Assembly (NCBI RefSeq): GCF_013426915.1
Contig: NZ_AP023183.1
Span: 682,001-746,000, forward strand
Reading direction: 5' to 3'
Source: Paraburkholderia sp. PGU19
GTDB taxonomy: Bacteria > Pseudomonadota > Gammaproteobacteria > Burkholderiales > Burkholderiaceae
Length of the DNA stretch: 64,000 nucleotides
Position 1 is the first letter of the stretch. Each line of letters starts with the position of its first letter. Of this stretch, positions 24,254 to 33,433 are shown piece by piece. Position numbers and translations under genes: made by a program. The notes below the pieces were generated by a model, which worked only from the letters and a program-made list of their open reading frames with translations, did no database searches and had not been told where the DNA came from.

Positions 24254-24883
24254 ATGGGCACGTTCCGCGTAATTGTGGGCATGTGGATAGCCCCCGATCT
24301 CGCCGCTGTCAGGCCGGTATCGGACGATTCGCCAGTTTTGAACCATGACCATTTCGATGCGGCCGCAATCGCTCAGGCACTGGACGAATTCAATCCGTGC
24401 GGAGAACGGATTCGAATCCGGTTCGCTGATGACACCGTCGATCTGGCAACTGTCCGCGCAAGGATCAATGGGACGCTATCGGGACCTTCGGACTGCCGCG
24501 ACTTCGCTCAAGCGGTCCTGGCCGCCGCCAGCAGGTCCAAAGGCCCCGTTATCAAGGTGCGGGAACGATGGGCGACGCTTCGCCCCCGGAAGGCTCAAGC
24601 CCTCGCAGCACCGCCGAGTCTTTTGATGTTCGCGCTTTACGGCACGTTCGATAGCACGATGATCTGGCTGCAGCAGTTCCAGATGCGACTGCGTATCAGG
24701 GCGGCTGACCCGATGAACTTGATGCTCGACGGCCCCGGGAAGGGGGACCTGCAGGGAGTTCTACCAAGGGAACTGTCAGCGCTCTTCGAAGCCCACTTCG
24801 GTTTCCCCTATCTACCAGACTGCCTTGTCGCGAGGCTGGCGCACTCGCGCCTGCCCGATTGGATGCACCGACAGGCTCAATGA
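24254..24883 (+). CDS. hypothetical protein, 210 aa
   Basis: ATG 24254 has GGGGG nine bases upstream and is preferred to the in-frame ATG at 24212. The product MGTFRVIVGMWIAPDLAAVR is soluble and rich in Arg/Asp, with a central PSLLMFALYGTFDSTMIWLQ hydrophobic stretch and a basic C-terminus. No known family. It converges with the helicase gene; the stops are 15 bases apart. Confidence 0.5.
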   Translation: MGTFRVIVGMWIAPDLAAVRPVSDDSPVLNHDHFDAAAIAQALDEFNPCGERIRIRFADDTVDLATVRARINGTLSGPSDCRDFAQAVLAAASRSKGPVIKVRERWATLRPRKAQALAAPPSLLMFALYGTFDSTMIWLQQFQMRLRIRAADPMNLMLDGPGKGDLQGVLPRELSALFEAHFGFPYLPDCLVARLAHSRLPDWMHRQAQ

Positions 24884-24897
24884 AGCCGGCTCTCGCG

Positions 24898-26622
24898 CTA
24901 AGCCGGCCGCGCCGTGGTTTCGATCTGCGCTTCAGTGACAAACCGCGACGCGAAGTTCTTTGACGTCCCGGAAATCATCAGCGTTTCCCGCGCGCGCGTC
25001 ATCGCGACATAAAAAAGCCGCCGCTCTTCCGGCTCAGTTGATTTGGCATCGGGGACGATGGTGTCTTCGGATCGCGCGATCCAGACGTGATCCCACTCGA
25101 GCCCTTTCGAGCTATGCATCGTCGTCAGGACAAGCGCGTCTGTTGCGGGCTCGTTGTTGTCCTGCCGGAGGAACAGCAGCCGCTCGGCGAACGATCCAGT
25201 CAGACGCGACAGCACGTCATACGTCGCCTGGATGGTCCGGACGCCGTTTTCCTTCTTCGTGTACTTGAGCATCCACTCATTCACGCCCGACAGCACCAAC
25301 GAATAGAATTTCCTCTCGCATAGTCCCCGCCATTCGGCGAGCCGCTTCATGAACTCGCGGTAGTTTGTTGCGACTTCTTCCGGCATGCCCAGCTCGACCA
25401 GTTCGGCCCGGGGCTTCTGAACAAGCTCTGCGCCCATGTTCGCGTGCAGCGCACGCAGATGGTCGGCATGCAGTCCCGAATGCGCCAGCACGGCGTCAAG
25501 CCCCGTCGCCTTCACGCCTTCAATGATCTCCAGCAGATTACAGAGCAACGCACCCTCGGGACGATTGAGAACCGATGCCCCCGACGCGCGGTGATACTTC
25601 ACGCCATACGAACGGCAGACGGCCTCCAGCGGATCAAGGATGCGGTTAGTCCGGGCGAGGACCGCACACGTCTTTCCGTTTCGCAGTAACGGTGCAAGTG
25701 CCTCGATAGCCGCTTCCGCTTCCACGTACTCGTCGGCGTGGCGGGATGCCTCGACCCGACCGCCGGCGCCCTTTTCAGCGCGGAGCACTTTCGGGATGCG
25801 GTCCGGATTGTTGCGGATCACCCGGTCAGCGGCCGCGAGGATTTCGGCGCGGCACCGATAGTTGCTTCCGAGCACGACCGGCTTGGCTTCGAATTCCTTG
25901 ATGAAGGATTCCATGCCTCGATAGCCGAGTGCCTCGCGAAAAGCGTAGATGCTCTGATCGTCATCGCCTACCACCGTTACGATCGAGCCTGCTTTTGCGT
26001 GAAGCTCGATCCACCGATACTGCAGCGGGTCAGTATCCTGAAACTCGTCAACTAGCAGGTAAGTGAACGGATACGGCAGGATCGTGCCGTTCTGCATGCC
26101 CTCAACGGCGAGCCGCAGCATGTCCTGGAAATCGATCTTCCCGTTGCGGGCCAGCGCCTCCTGATAGGCGTTGTACAACTGGCCGTCGGTGCTGGTGACG
26201 TCGCACCGGCCGAAATTAGTCTTGATTTTTTCGATCGTCGGGATGACGTCCTCGGCCTTCCCGTCGAGCCCGAGATCCTGCATGACGCGGATGAGCAGCC
26301 CGAGGCGGTCACCGTCGCTTGCGATGTCGGGCGGCCGCCCACCGGGACGCTGAAGCTGTTTGTAGGCGAGTGAATGGAACGTGCCCGCGACAAGGCGCTT
26401 CTTCACCGCCTTGCCCGCCACGTGAAGGATGCGCTCACGCAGCTCGATCGCCGCGTCCTTCGAGAACGTCACCGCGCCCACGACAGCCGCGCTGTCCTGC
26501 AGCAGCAGCGCGGCCTTGGTGGCGATCGTTTTTGTCTTGCCCGCGCCGGGACAGGCAATCGCCACGCAATTCTGGCGCAACTGGGCGACTTCCCGCTGCT
26601 GCGGATTGAGTTCGTCCAGCAT
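24898..26622 (-). CDS. UvrD/Rep-type superfamily 1 helicase
   Basis: A 574-aa 3'-to-5' helicase. Q motif LNPQQREVA near residue 5, Walker A ACPGAGKTKT, motif Ia TFSKDAAIELRERI, motif II VDEFQDTDPLQ, motif III GDDDQSIYAFR, motif IV SNYRCRAEI, motif V TMHSSKGLEWDHVWI and motif VI YVAMTRARE. It is shorter than chromosomal UvrD (about 720 aa), lacking a long C-terminus, as in plasmid/phage forms. Likely used in repair, replication restart or transfer-related unwinding. It is the last gene of the leftward transfer region. Confidence 0.9.
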   Translation of the reverse strand: MLDELNPQQREVAQLRQNCVAIACPGAGKTKTIATKAALLLQDSAAVVGAVTFSKDAAIELRERILHVAGKAVKKRLVAGTFHSLAYKQLQRPGGRPPDIASDGDRLGLLIRVMQDLGLDGKAEDVIPTIEKIKTNFGRCDVTSTDGQLYNAYQEALARNGKIDFQDMLRLAVEGMQNGTILPYPFTYLLVDEFQDTDPLQYRWIELHAKAGSIVTVVGDDDQSIYAFREALGYRGMESFIKEFEAKPVVLGSNYRCRAEILAAADRVIRNNPDRIPKVLRAEKGAGGRVEASRHADEYVEAEAAIEALAPLLRNGKTCAVLARTNRILDPLEAVCRSYGVKYHRASGASVLNRPEGALLCNLLEIIEGVKATGLDAVLAHSGLHADHLRALHANMGAELVQKPRAELVELGMPEEVATNYREFMKRLAEWRGLCERKFYSLVLSGVNEWMLKYTKKENGVRTIQATYDVLSRLTGSFAERLLFLRQDNNEPATDALVLTTMHSSKGLEWDHVWIARSEDTIVPDAKSTEPEERRLFYVAMTRARETLMISGTSKNFASRFVTEAQIETTARPA

Positions 26623-26631
26623 GACGCCCCC

Positions 26632-27531
26632 TTACAGGCCGCGGACCGTAGTCATCAGGCGCAGGTGCGTCATGTAGCCACGAACGCCGAGCGGATTCAC
26701 TTTCTTCAGGAAGTGCACCGTTTCGTCATCGACGTCCGACTGGTCGCGAATGCCGTTCCAGACCATGAAGTCAAACTGATCCATCACCTTGTCGAACTTC
26801 ATGATCGCCGACAGCACACGCATCGCAAAACGCGTATAGACCTCGACGGTCATGTCCAGCGCCGGCATCGGGATCGACGGCTCGAACACGAATTCGCCCG
26901 CTTCGCGAAGCTCCGCTTCCTTCTTCTCGCGGAAGCCTATGGCAACGCGCAGCGCTTCATCCACATATGCTTCAATCGACTTGATCTGCTTCTCGAAGAA
27001 GCTGTTCACAGCGGTCTTGTCGCCCTCGCCGAATGTCGAGTCGCCGAAACGCTGCATGTTCACGCTCATGCGGTTCAGGTACGGCCACGATTGCTCGAAT
27101 AGCGGCTTCAGCCGCGTATGGTTCAGGCGAACGTTCGCGGGCACGACTGCCGCGCCGGAAAGCTGCCGCTCCATCAACTGTCGGCCAAGCTCACGGCGGC
27201 GCTTGATGATGGCGATACGCTCGCTGCCCGGCAGATCGCGGAACGCCTTGCGGGCCTTTGCAACCTCGGCACGCTTCATGTTCGCGTCATCAGGCGTGAT
27301 CACGCCTTCCTTCTGCAGACGGTCCGCGTCCGCCTCCATCTGCGTCAGCTCGCTTTCGATCTCGCGCTCGCCCTCTTCGGCGCCGTCGTGACCAGCCTCG
27401 CCACCCGCGCGCGATGTCTGCGCCAGCGTTTTCAAATCGGCCGCCGCAGCAGCGGCAGTTGCAGCGGACGCCTGCGCATCTGCCGTCACGGGGCTTTCCA
27501 GTTCGGTATCTGCCACAGTGGTGGTGCTCAT
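26632..27531 (-). CDS. AcaB/DUF1845-like element protein, 299 aa
   Basis: Starts at ATG 27531 (MSTTTVADTELESPVTADAQ, AGGAG nine bases upstream); the frame extends upstream to 27603 without support. The first 100 residues are Ala/Glu-rich and coiled. The C-terminal half has KQIKSIEAYVDEALRVAIGF, FAMRVLSAIMKFDKVMDQFD and NPLGVRGYMTHLRLMTTVRG, reminiscent of the AcaB/PFL_4669-type proteins of conjugative elements. Nine bases separate it from the helicase gene downstream. Function unknown; the family call is tentative. Confidence 0.45.
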   Translation of the reverse strand: MSTTTVADTELESPVTADAQASAATAAAAAADLKTLAQTSRAGGEAGHDGAEEGEREIESELTQMEADADRLQKEGVITPDDANMKRAEVAKARKAFRDLPGSERIAIIKRRRELGRQLMERQLSGAAVVPANVRLNHTRLKPLFEQSWPYLNRMSVNMQRFGDSTFGEGDKTAVNSFFEKQIKSIEAYVDEALRVAIGFREKKEAELREAGEFVFEPSIPMPALDMTVEVYTRFAMRVLSAIMKFDKVMDQFDFMVWNGIRDQSDVDDETVHFLKKVNPLGVRGYMTHLRLMTTVRGL

Positions 27532-27773
27532 GCCCGTTTCTCCTTGGTGGACCTGTGTCGTTTCATCGTTGGTAATCGGGCACGCACAACGCGTCCCCAC
27601 CAATGCGATTGTTGCGTCGTCACCGGGCGCAGAGCGCCCGAAACACGCGTTATTTCACAAGCCTTTAAAGGCGAGAGGCCGCTTACGCGTCACCGGCTGG
27701 CGGCAAAAAGGAGCTACCGCTGGACATCGGTGCGGCAGTCCGGCATGACGAAAAGCGGTTGGGAGAGAAGCAG

Positions 27774-27806
27774 AGGAAAAGCGGACGGGGCCACGCCGAT
27801 CCGCTT
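27774..27806 (-). terminator. possible intrinsic terminator
   Basis: Leftward AGCGGATCGG..CCGTCCGCT with a short CTTTTCC tail, just after the DUF4400 gene stop at 27818. Confidence 0.4.
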
Positions 27807-27817
27807 TGTTAGATGAC

Positions 27818-28432
27818 TTACCGAGCGGACTGAAACGACTCAGCGGCCTTCCAGAGCAGCGCGCCAAGAAGTACGGCGACAATCAGCCAGTAAGCAGCAA
27901 GCACCGGCACCGGAGCGACAAGTACGCCAAACAAGGTGCCCGTGACGATCATCAGGCCGTGGCCCGCGAGATGAAAGGAGAGCGGGCTGACATAGCCGGC
28001 CGCCGCTGCCTTGATCTTTCTGCGCGCCGTGCCGTCGATAAACATGCCAAGCGCAAAGCATAGCGTGCCCACGATCCACATTTTCATGACCATCGCGCGG
28101 AACATCGCCCGGTAAGCGAGCAGCCAGAAATTTTCAGTCCACGTGGCTGAGAAGTCCGATATGCCTCCGTCATTGAATCCGTTGAGGTTGCCCGACGCTG
28201 CCAGAGTCCGGTGCAGGAGTCCGTTATCCACAAATGAGCGCTTGAACAGTTCGTTCGCCGAGCGGACGGCCGCGTCCGCCCTTTCCTGCCCGACCGACGC
28301 GACGAGTGATTCGGTTTCGGCGTCTGGCACCTCGAAAAGCTTGCGGTCGGGAATCGCAGGCATGACTGCAATCGACAGGACGGGAACGAGGAGAAACCAG
28401 ACCTTCAGATGCGAACCAAACCGGCTAGCCAT
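27818..28432 (-). CDS. DUF4400-family conjugation membrane protein
   Basis: A 204-aa inner-membrane protein: an N-terminal helix (VWFLLVPVLSIAVMPAIP), a periplasmic helical stretch with FVDNGLLHRTLAASGNLNGF, FWLLAYRAMFRAMVMKMWIV, and two or three further helices ending LIVAVLLGALLWKAAESF. This architecture and its place beside traD match the DUF4400/TIGR03747 integrating-conjugative-element proteins. The exact role in transfer is unknown. Overlaps the upstream gene by eight bases and forms the end of the traD cluster. Confidence 0.72.
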   Translation of the reverse strand: MASRFGSHLKVWFLLVPVLSIAVMPAIPDRKLFEVPDAETESLVASVGQERADAAVRSANELFKRSFVDNGLLHRTLAASGNLNGFNDGGISDFSATWTENFWLLAYRAMFRAMVMKMWIVGTLCFALGMFIDGTARRKIKAAAAGYVSPLSFHLAGHGLMIVTGTLFGVLVAPVPVLAAYWLIVAVLLGALLWKAAESFQSAR

Positions 28433-28676
28433 GGATCAGCCTCACCACGACGAGAAGAGGGATTGCGGCAACCGCCAGCAATCCGCCCCAGAACAGGAAA
28501 GGTCGGTTGACGGCGATCGACGCCAGTGCGTAGGCCCGCGCGCCCGCGCCCCATCTAAACACTTCGGGCGGCGGTTCGTCCGGCTCGTCGAAAGCGCTCG
28601 CCGTGTCGAGCGCTCGCCGGGCCGTGTCGTAATCAACCCGGGACAACTTCGCTATTATCGTAGCGGTGAGCGACAT
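28425..28676 (-). CDS. small membrane protein, 83 aa
   Basis: ATG 28676 (MSLTATIIAKLSRVDYDTAR) is preferred because the protein then has normal composition. It ends with a hydrophobic helix FLFWGGLLAVAAIPLLVVVR. The N-terminal part is acidic (ASAFDEPDEPPPEVFRW). The start lies inside the 3' end of the upstream gene (44-base overlap) and the stop overlaps the DUF4400 start, arguing for translational coupling. No family. Confidence 0.55.
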   Translation of the reverse strand: MSLTATIIAKLSRVDYDTARRALDTASAFDEPDEPPPEVFRWGAGARAYALASIAVNRPFLFWGGLLAVAAIPLLVVVRLIHG

Positions 28677-29151
28677 CGTATTCCTCGAAGTAGCGACGGA
28701 ACGCTTCGCCTTGCAAGACGCGCGACGCCAGTTGAAAAGCTGCGGTGCGCTCGGTAATGTGTTCCGGGCAACGCTCGTCGACCATCTCCAGCTCGCTGTT
28801 CTGATGCCGCTCCTCGAAAGCGGGAATCGGCTCCAGCATGGGCGACCAGACACTGATCTTGTCACCGCGGCGCGCAACATAGCGGCGCGCGTAAAGGGAC
28901 TTGGCAGGCTCGAACAGCCCCTGCATGAACGCGACGTGCTGATCGCCGGTACGCTTGGCTCGCTTGAAGCTCGCCAGCGCCGATTCGATCATCTCTGCCG
29001 CCAGCGGCCCCCTGTCTCCAGCGAAGCGCTCGCCAACGAAATCGGCAACGCGTGAGCACGCGAGTTCCAGATCCGGCGCAATGTTGAAGACGGGGACCAG
29101 CTTGTGCGAAAGCTTGTGATCGCGAATGATGTTTTTGAAAACGGCGGACAT
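28633..29151 (-). CDS. hypothetical protein in the traD cluster, 172 aa
   Basis: Starts at ATG 29151 (MSAVFKNIIRDHKLSHKLVP); an upstream in-frame start is less likely because it would run into traD. Mostly helical and charged, with ALASFKRAKRTGDQHVAFMQ and a tail EAFRRYFEEYDVAHRYDNSE. Ten bases separate it from the traD stop. Cytoplasmic, no recognised domain. Given the tight packing it is probably part of the transfer operon. Confidence 0.6.
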   Translation of the reverse strand: MSAVFKNIIRDHKLSHKLVPVFNIAPDLELACSRVADFVGERFAGDRGPLAAEMIESALASFKRAKRTGDQHVAFMQGLFEPAKSLYARRYVARRGDKISVWSPMLEPIPAFEERHQNSELEMVDERCPEHITERTAAFQLASRVLQGEAFRRYFEEYDVAHRYDNSEVVPG

Positions 29152-29161
29152 AGGGTGTGGT

Positions 29162-31033
29162 TCAGCCTTCGATAATGGGGATTCGGCCCTGGTAGACGGC
29201 ACCGCCGGAGATGCGCATGAAGTACTGCAGGTTCGGCAACCGGTGGATCAGGGGCATCGGAATCAGTGGCACCTTCTCAAGCTGAAGGGTGCGTGACTGT
29301 GATCCGCTGAACTCCATCGCATGCGCTTCGGTCGTGGTGTTCGTGCTATTCGAGATGTTTACCACCCGAATCGCTGTCTCCCCCACCTTGTCCGAGAACC
29401 ACTTGGCGGTATCGCTATCCTCCAGTCTAAGGATCACCTGGTTGTTGAGGTTGCCCAAAACCTGCAGCATTTTCGCGGCGTTTCCAAGCTTGGCTTCGAG
29501 GTCGGCCCGCGCCTGGAATGCAACAAACGCCTTGAAGCCCGCGCCACGCCCCTTGTTCAGAATCTGGATCACCTGCTCGTTGATCGCTTCGGCAATCTCG
29601 TCAATGATCAGAACGACGTCGGGCTTTTCTGCATAGAAGTTGTAAATCGAGCCGCACACCGCCGCGACATCCGACAGCGCCATCGACGCGATCGCCTTCT
29701 GCACGATGTTGTTCGACAGCGAATCAAGGCCCATGTACAGCACGGCTTTCTGTTTGATGATCTTGTCGATGTCCCAGATCTCGCGCTCGTCCTCGAAGTC
29801 GTCGGCCTTCGGCGCGAGCATGAGGCCCGTCTCGCCGGTAGCCAGCATCTGCAGGAGCGGCAGCGCCGACGCGATGATTCGCATGTAGTGTTCGCGATCG
29901 TGCGTGTGCGTGGCGATCAGCCCGTCAATCGTCTCGTGCCCGCGATCGTGCGCCGCGAAGCGGTCCATGTAAAGCTTGGCCATCCCGTCGACGAGCGAAA
30001 TATCGTTTTTGCGAACGCTATCCTTTACGGTCTGCGCGACCGTTAGCTCCTCCCAGTTCGACATCCCGTTTTCGAGGAAGAAGCGTCGCAGGCCACGCTC
30101 GAGCAACGTGCCAATACCGGATTGCGCGTACTTCAGGATCGAGCGAAGGTTCGGCTTGTCGCCGACGTACAGTTCGCCCTTTACCGCACGGTCGATGAAC
30201 AGGAAGGCGAAATCCCGGAACGGCCCTTCTTCCATTAACTGTGCGATCCGCGACGGAATTTCGGAGGGCTGCGACCAGTTCTCGAGCGGATTGAGGCGGA
30301 TCGACTCGTGCGGCTTCGCCTGATTGAAGTACAGGAATTTGCGGCCGGCGCGCGCACACTCTTTTTCCACGCGCTTTTTCCAGTCATCATCGTTTTTGGG
30401 GTCGACGATGATCAGCACGTCTTTCGGGTTGTGGATGACCTGCGTCGAGATCACCTCGTACGTGCGGGTCTTGCCGGCGCCGGTCGTACCACCAACGAGC
30501 GTGTGTCCGCCCATCGCCTTGTAGTGAAACGGCACGCGGACTTTTTTGGGCTCCATGCCGTGAATCCACGACGAGCCTTGCGGCATGCGGTCCCGGATGC
30601 TGTCGCGTGGCGCGAAGAGCCGCTCGATCCGCGCTTCCGTCTTGCGGCCCAGATCAGTCTTGTTCAGCCACTTCGGCAAGGACGGAATATCGGTAACGGG
30701 CATGCGGAGAATGTCGTGCGCGATCTGGGTGTGCTTCTGAGTCCATTCAAAGCCGGTGCCGAGATACATCGAGTCTTCGCGCTCACGCATCTTGCGCTGC
30801 GTCTCAAGCAGCTTGCCGATATGGATCTTGCTCAGCCATTTGGTCGAGATCGCCATACGGAAGCTGAGCGCCCGCCAAACCTGAATTCCGCGGATGACCA
30901 GCAACGCGAAACATGCGAGCGCGAACGCCCAACCATAGGGCATGCCCGATGCGAAGATGCCTACGATTACGACCGGCCAGACGATCAGCGGCCGGAACTC
31001 GTAGATGGGGCGAAAGTGGTTAATGTAGTTCAT
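29162..31033 (-). CDS. traD: TraD-type conjugative coupling ATPase
   Basis: A 623-aa type IV coupling protein. Two N-terminal membrane helices (VWPVVIVGIFASGMPYGWAF, FALLVIRGIQVW) anchor it. Walker A is GGTTGAGKTRTYE, and LIIVDPKNDDDWKKR and Walker B VVLIIDEIAE follow, with the late QARADLEAKLG and ILRLEDSDTAKWFSD motor motifs. It would bind the relaxosome and pump DNA into the secretion channel in the inner membrane. The neighbouring TraI_2-like genes and DUF4400 gene match the SXT/PFGI-type transfer layout. It overlaps the upstream gene by four bases. Confidence 0.9.
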   Translation of the reverse strand: MNYINHFRPIYEFRPLIVWPVVIVGIFASGMPYGWAFALACFALLVIRGIQVWRALSFRMAISTKWLSKIHIGKLLETQRKMREREDSMYLGTGFEWTQKHTQIAHDILRMPVTDIPSLPKWLNKTDLGRKTEARIERLFAPRDSIRDRMPQGSSWIHGMEPKKVRVPFHYKAMGGHTLVGGTTGAGKTRTYEVISTQVIHNPKDVLIIVDPKNDDDWKKRVEKECARAGRKFLYFNQAKPHESIRLNPLENWSQPSEIPSRIAQLMEEGPFRDFAFLFIDRAVKGELYVGDKPNLRSILKYAQSGIGTLLERGLRRFFLENGMSNWEELTVAQTVKDSVRKNDISLVDGMAKLYMDRFAAHDRGHETIDGLIATHTHDREHYMRIIASALPLLQMLATGETGLMLAPKADDFEDEREIWDIDKIIKQKAVLYMGLDSLSNNIVQKAIASMALSDVAAVCGSIYNFYAEKPDVVLIIDEIAEAINEQVIQILNKGRGAGFKAFVAFQARADLEAKLGNAAKMLQVLGNLNNQVILRLEDSDTAKWFSDKVGETAIRVVNISNSTNTTTEAHAMEFSGSQSRTLQLEKVPLIPMPLIHRLPNLQYFMRISGGAVYQGRIPIIEG

Positions 31034-31356
31034 GCCGCCGGGCGCTCCATGATCAGACGACCGGCACGCTCAACGATGCAGATGTCGTTACCAGCCGCGC
31101 GCAGCAGCAGGCTGCGCTTCCTGAGTTGCTCAACGAGCGTATCGCTCGTAATGCCGTAACCGCCGATCAGACGCTTCTGCACGGCCAGCCCCTTCTCTTC
31201 CCACGTCACCTTTGCCTTGCCTGTTGCGACATCGCCAGCGAGCGCCCGGAAGAATTCCCGCATCATCGCGGAGCCCGGGCCGAGAACTTCGGTTAGTTCT
31301 TCGTCCGTTGGGCCGTTGCGGGTTGGCCGCGCAGCAGCGGGTGCGCCCGCTGTCAT
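31030..31356 (-). CDS. TraI_2_C-like domain protein, 108 aa
   Basis: Resembles the C-terminal domain (TraI_2_C) of MOBH relaxases: FFRALAGDVATGKAKVTWEE, then a basic segment with LLRAAGNDICIVERAGRLIM. In usual MOBH relaxases this domain is fused to the N-terminal HD-type domain; here it is a separate gene that overlaps the larger TraI_2-like gene by four bases (ATGA). It sits directly before traD. Possible roles are relaxase subunit or regulator. The assignment is distant. Confidence 0.45.
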   Translation of the reverse strand: MTAGAPAAARPTRNGPTDEELTEVLGPGSAMMREFFRALAGDVATGKAKVTWEEKGLAVQKRLIGGYGITSDTLVEQLRKRSLLLRAAGNDICIVERAGRLIMERPAA

Positions 31357-32384
31357 CTGCGACGGATCGACGGCGGCCGCCGGCGTGGGCCGCGCGGCTG
31401 ACGGGTCAACGGGCCAGTCGCGGCCGCCGTGGCGGCCTGAGCTTCGCTGCGCTCCAACGCATCGAGCAACGACTGGGAAAGCTGTGGGCCGCCCGAGGCA
31501 GAACCGGAGGTCGGCTGGGCCGCGCTGCTGGATGGCAAAGGTGCCACCGCCGCCTCACTGGCGGTCTCCGCGGACGGTGCGAGCGGTGCCGCTTCCGTTG
31601 GGGCGGGCGGAGCCGGTGTTGCCGCGACAACCTGCGGCTGCAGTTCGAGCGCCACATGCACCGCGGACGGCACGTCGAATTTCACTGGCGCGAATACGCC
31701 GCGCTGCGCCTTACGCTCGAATTCGACCGAAACGTCCATCGCCTGGCGCACCACCTTGTGCACCAGCGCCTCAAAGCCCTGCGGACTCTTCTCCGGGTTG
31801 ATCGCGCCAAAAAGATCGGCAAGTACTGCGTTGTCCAGTCCTGACAGCAGTTCGGGCGTGATGACGGTTTGCGCGAACATCGCAGTGCGCATCCGTTCAC
31901 TTTTGAGCGGGGTCGCGCGTCGCTGTACGAGATAGTCACCCTCGCCCACCCAGTTGCCGAACGCTCCATGTGCAGCCGGACTCCAGGCCAGGTGATCGAC
32001 TACCCGCACGATCTCGAAGTGCCTGCAGGGCTCGTCAAGCGACGAACAGGCGGCGGCAAGAAACACAGCGTAGATGTACTGCGGCTCCAGACGCCGCCGC
32101 TTGTCGGACGTCATGTCGGCGGCAAACTTCTGGCCGCCTGCGAGCCGCATCGCGTAAAACGTCGATTCGATAGTCGCGCGGAATGCGCCGCCCAGTTCGG
32201 CATGCAGTTCAGGCGTGAGTGGCATGGACGAGAACCACGCCGCGCACCGGCGCAGCACCGACAGCCATTTGCGTTCAAACTCGGCTTCGGTGCTTTCGTT
32301 CGCGCACTGCCGCACCAGTTCGATGCGCTTTTCATGCGTGGCCAGCAGGTCACTGGCCTTCATCGGACGGTGAACGACGCTCAT
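31353..32384 (-). CDS. degenerate TraI_2 (MOBH relaxase)-like protein
   Basis: A 343-aa protein whose N-terminal 200 residues follow the TraI_2 layout: WFSSMPLTPELHAELGGAFR, TIESTFYAMRLAGGQKF, YIYAVFLAAACSSLDEPCRH, VDHLAWSPAAHGAFGNWVGE. The HHxxxGGxxxH and HD motifs that hold metal in active MOBH relaxases are not intact (SL replaces HD; the second His region is ATIES). So nicking activity is doubtful. The C-terminal 120 residues are Pro/Ala/Ser-rich. Location next to traD fits traI. It could be a non-catalytic relaxosome protein. Confidence 0.5.
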   Translation of the reverse strand: MSVVHRPMKASDLLATHEKRIELVRQCANESTEAEFERKWLSVLRRCAAWFSSMPLTPELHAELGGAFRATIESTFYAMRLAGGQKFAADMTSDKRRRLEPQYIYAVFLAAACSSLDEPCRHFEIVRVVDHLAWSPAAHGAFGNWVGEGDYLVQRRATPLKSERMRTAMFAQTVITPELLSGLDNAVLADLFGAINPEKSPQGFEALVHKVVRQAMDVSVEFERKAQRGVFAPVKFDVPSAVHVALELQPQVVAATPAPPAPTEAAPLAPSAETASEAAVAPLPSSSAAQPTSGSASGGPQLSQSLLDALERSEAQAATAAATGPLTRQPRGPRRRPPSIRRR

Positions 32385-33430
32385 GGGATAAACCTCATCG
32401 CGGTCTTCAGTGCGCTCGTGCCAGTCGCCCCCGAACCGCTGCCAAACATCGCAGCGAGCTTTGGAATCTCGAACGACAGCATCAGCAGAAAGAGCGCGAG
32501 ATCGAAGGCGAATCCGGCGCTCAGCTGGGTCTTTGTACCATTCGACGTGGCCTGGCCCACCGCGCTCGAGATCGCTCCGCCCATCAGCTTGAACAGCACC
32601 GCCACCATGACGACGTACATTCCCGCATTGATCATCCAGTCAAGCCAGCGCTGGAAGTAGCTCCTGGTGTAGCTTGAGAAACCGAGGGCCATTGCAATCG
32701 GCCCCAGCACAATACCGATCGCCGCATGAATCTGGCCGATTGCGGAGTAATACATGAAGACAATCGAAGCCACGCACATCGCCAGAAAGGCCAGAAAGAG
32801 CGCGACGACGTCCGTCAGCGTACCGTTGAAGTCGGTCAGCAACTTGATGTTCAAAACCTTTGCCTTTACGGCATCAAGAAAACTGCCTCCGAGCGTCGAG
32901 AGTTGCGTCGATATGTCGTTGTTGGCGCCGCCTCCTATACTCGTCGCCAAGTCCTGAAACCAGGTCCAGAAGCCCGCCGCGGACGTTGTATAGCCGAGGT
33001 ACAGCGCAACGAATATGCCGAGAACGGCAACCTCTTCAAACAGGCTCGCCCACGCCGTGATGGGGTTGTGTGTTCCAGAAAACCGCACGCCTGCCAGCAC
33101 AAGCGTGATCACGCCGAGTCCCCATGCGAACTTGTTGGACTCTTTGAGAACAGTGTTGCTGACCGTGACGGCGGTCGGGATCAGATTCCCAACCAGCCCC
33201 GAGATCTGTCTTTGAGCATCGCCCGCCCCCTTGGCCCAATCACCGTCCTGGCCTGAAAGCGGCGCTGTCGTTGACGAGCCCGAAGTGCTGCTACCAGTAT
33301 CGAGTGTGGAACCGTCGGGCAGCGTCATGTTGTCGTCTGCGAAAGCTGCTGGCGTTGCCAGTGCCACGCCAAGCACAAGACAGAGCAGACGCAGGACGCG
33401 GAGCAGCCGCCTGAGAAAGAAATGGCTCAC
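32381..33430 (-). CDS. trbL: TrbL/VirB6-family inner-membrane channel protein
   Basis: A 349-aa polytopic membrane protein with signal peptide MSHFFLRRLLRVLRLLCLVL, a Ser/Thr-rich segment and at least five later helices (for example VAVLGIFVALYLGYTTSAAG, VVALFLAFLAMCVASIVFMY, AIGIVLGPIAMALGF). The F.SY.R....W.......MY..... region is typical of VirB6/TrbL. It forms the inner-membrane core of the mating-pair channel. It overlaps the TraI_2-like gene (ATGA) and follows trbJ by three bases. Confidence 0.85.
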   Translation of the reverse strand: MSHFFLRRLLRVLRLLCLVLGVALATPAAFADDNMTLPDGSTLDTGSSTSGSSTTAPLSGQDGDWAKGAGDAQRQISGLVGNLIPTAVTVSNTVLKESNKFAWGLGVITLVLAGVRFSGTHNPITAWASLFEEVAVLGIFVALYLGYTTSAAGFWTWFQDLATSIGGGANNDISTQLSTLGGSFLDAVKAKVLNIKLLTDFNGTLTDVVALFLAFLAMCVASIVFMYYSAIGQIHAAIGIVLGPIAMALGFSSYTRSYFQRWLDWMINAGMYVVMVAVLFKLMGGAISSAVGQATSNGTKTQLSAGFAFDLALFLLMLSFEIPKLAAMFGSGSGATGTSALKTAMRFIP

Positions 33431-33433
33431 GAC

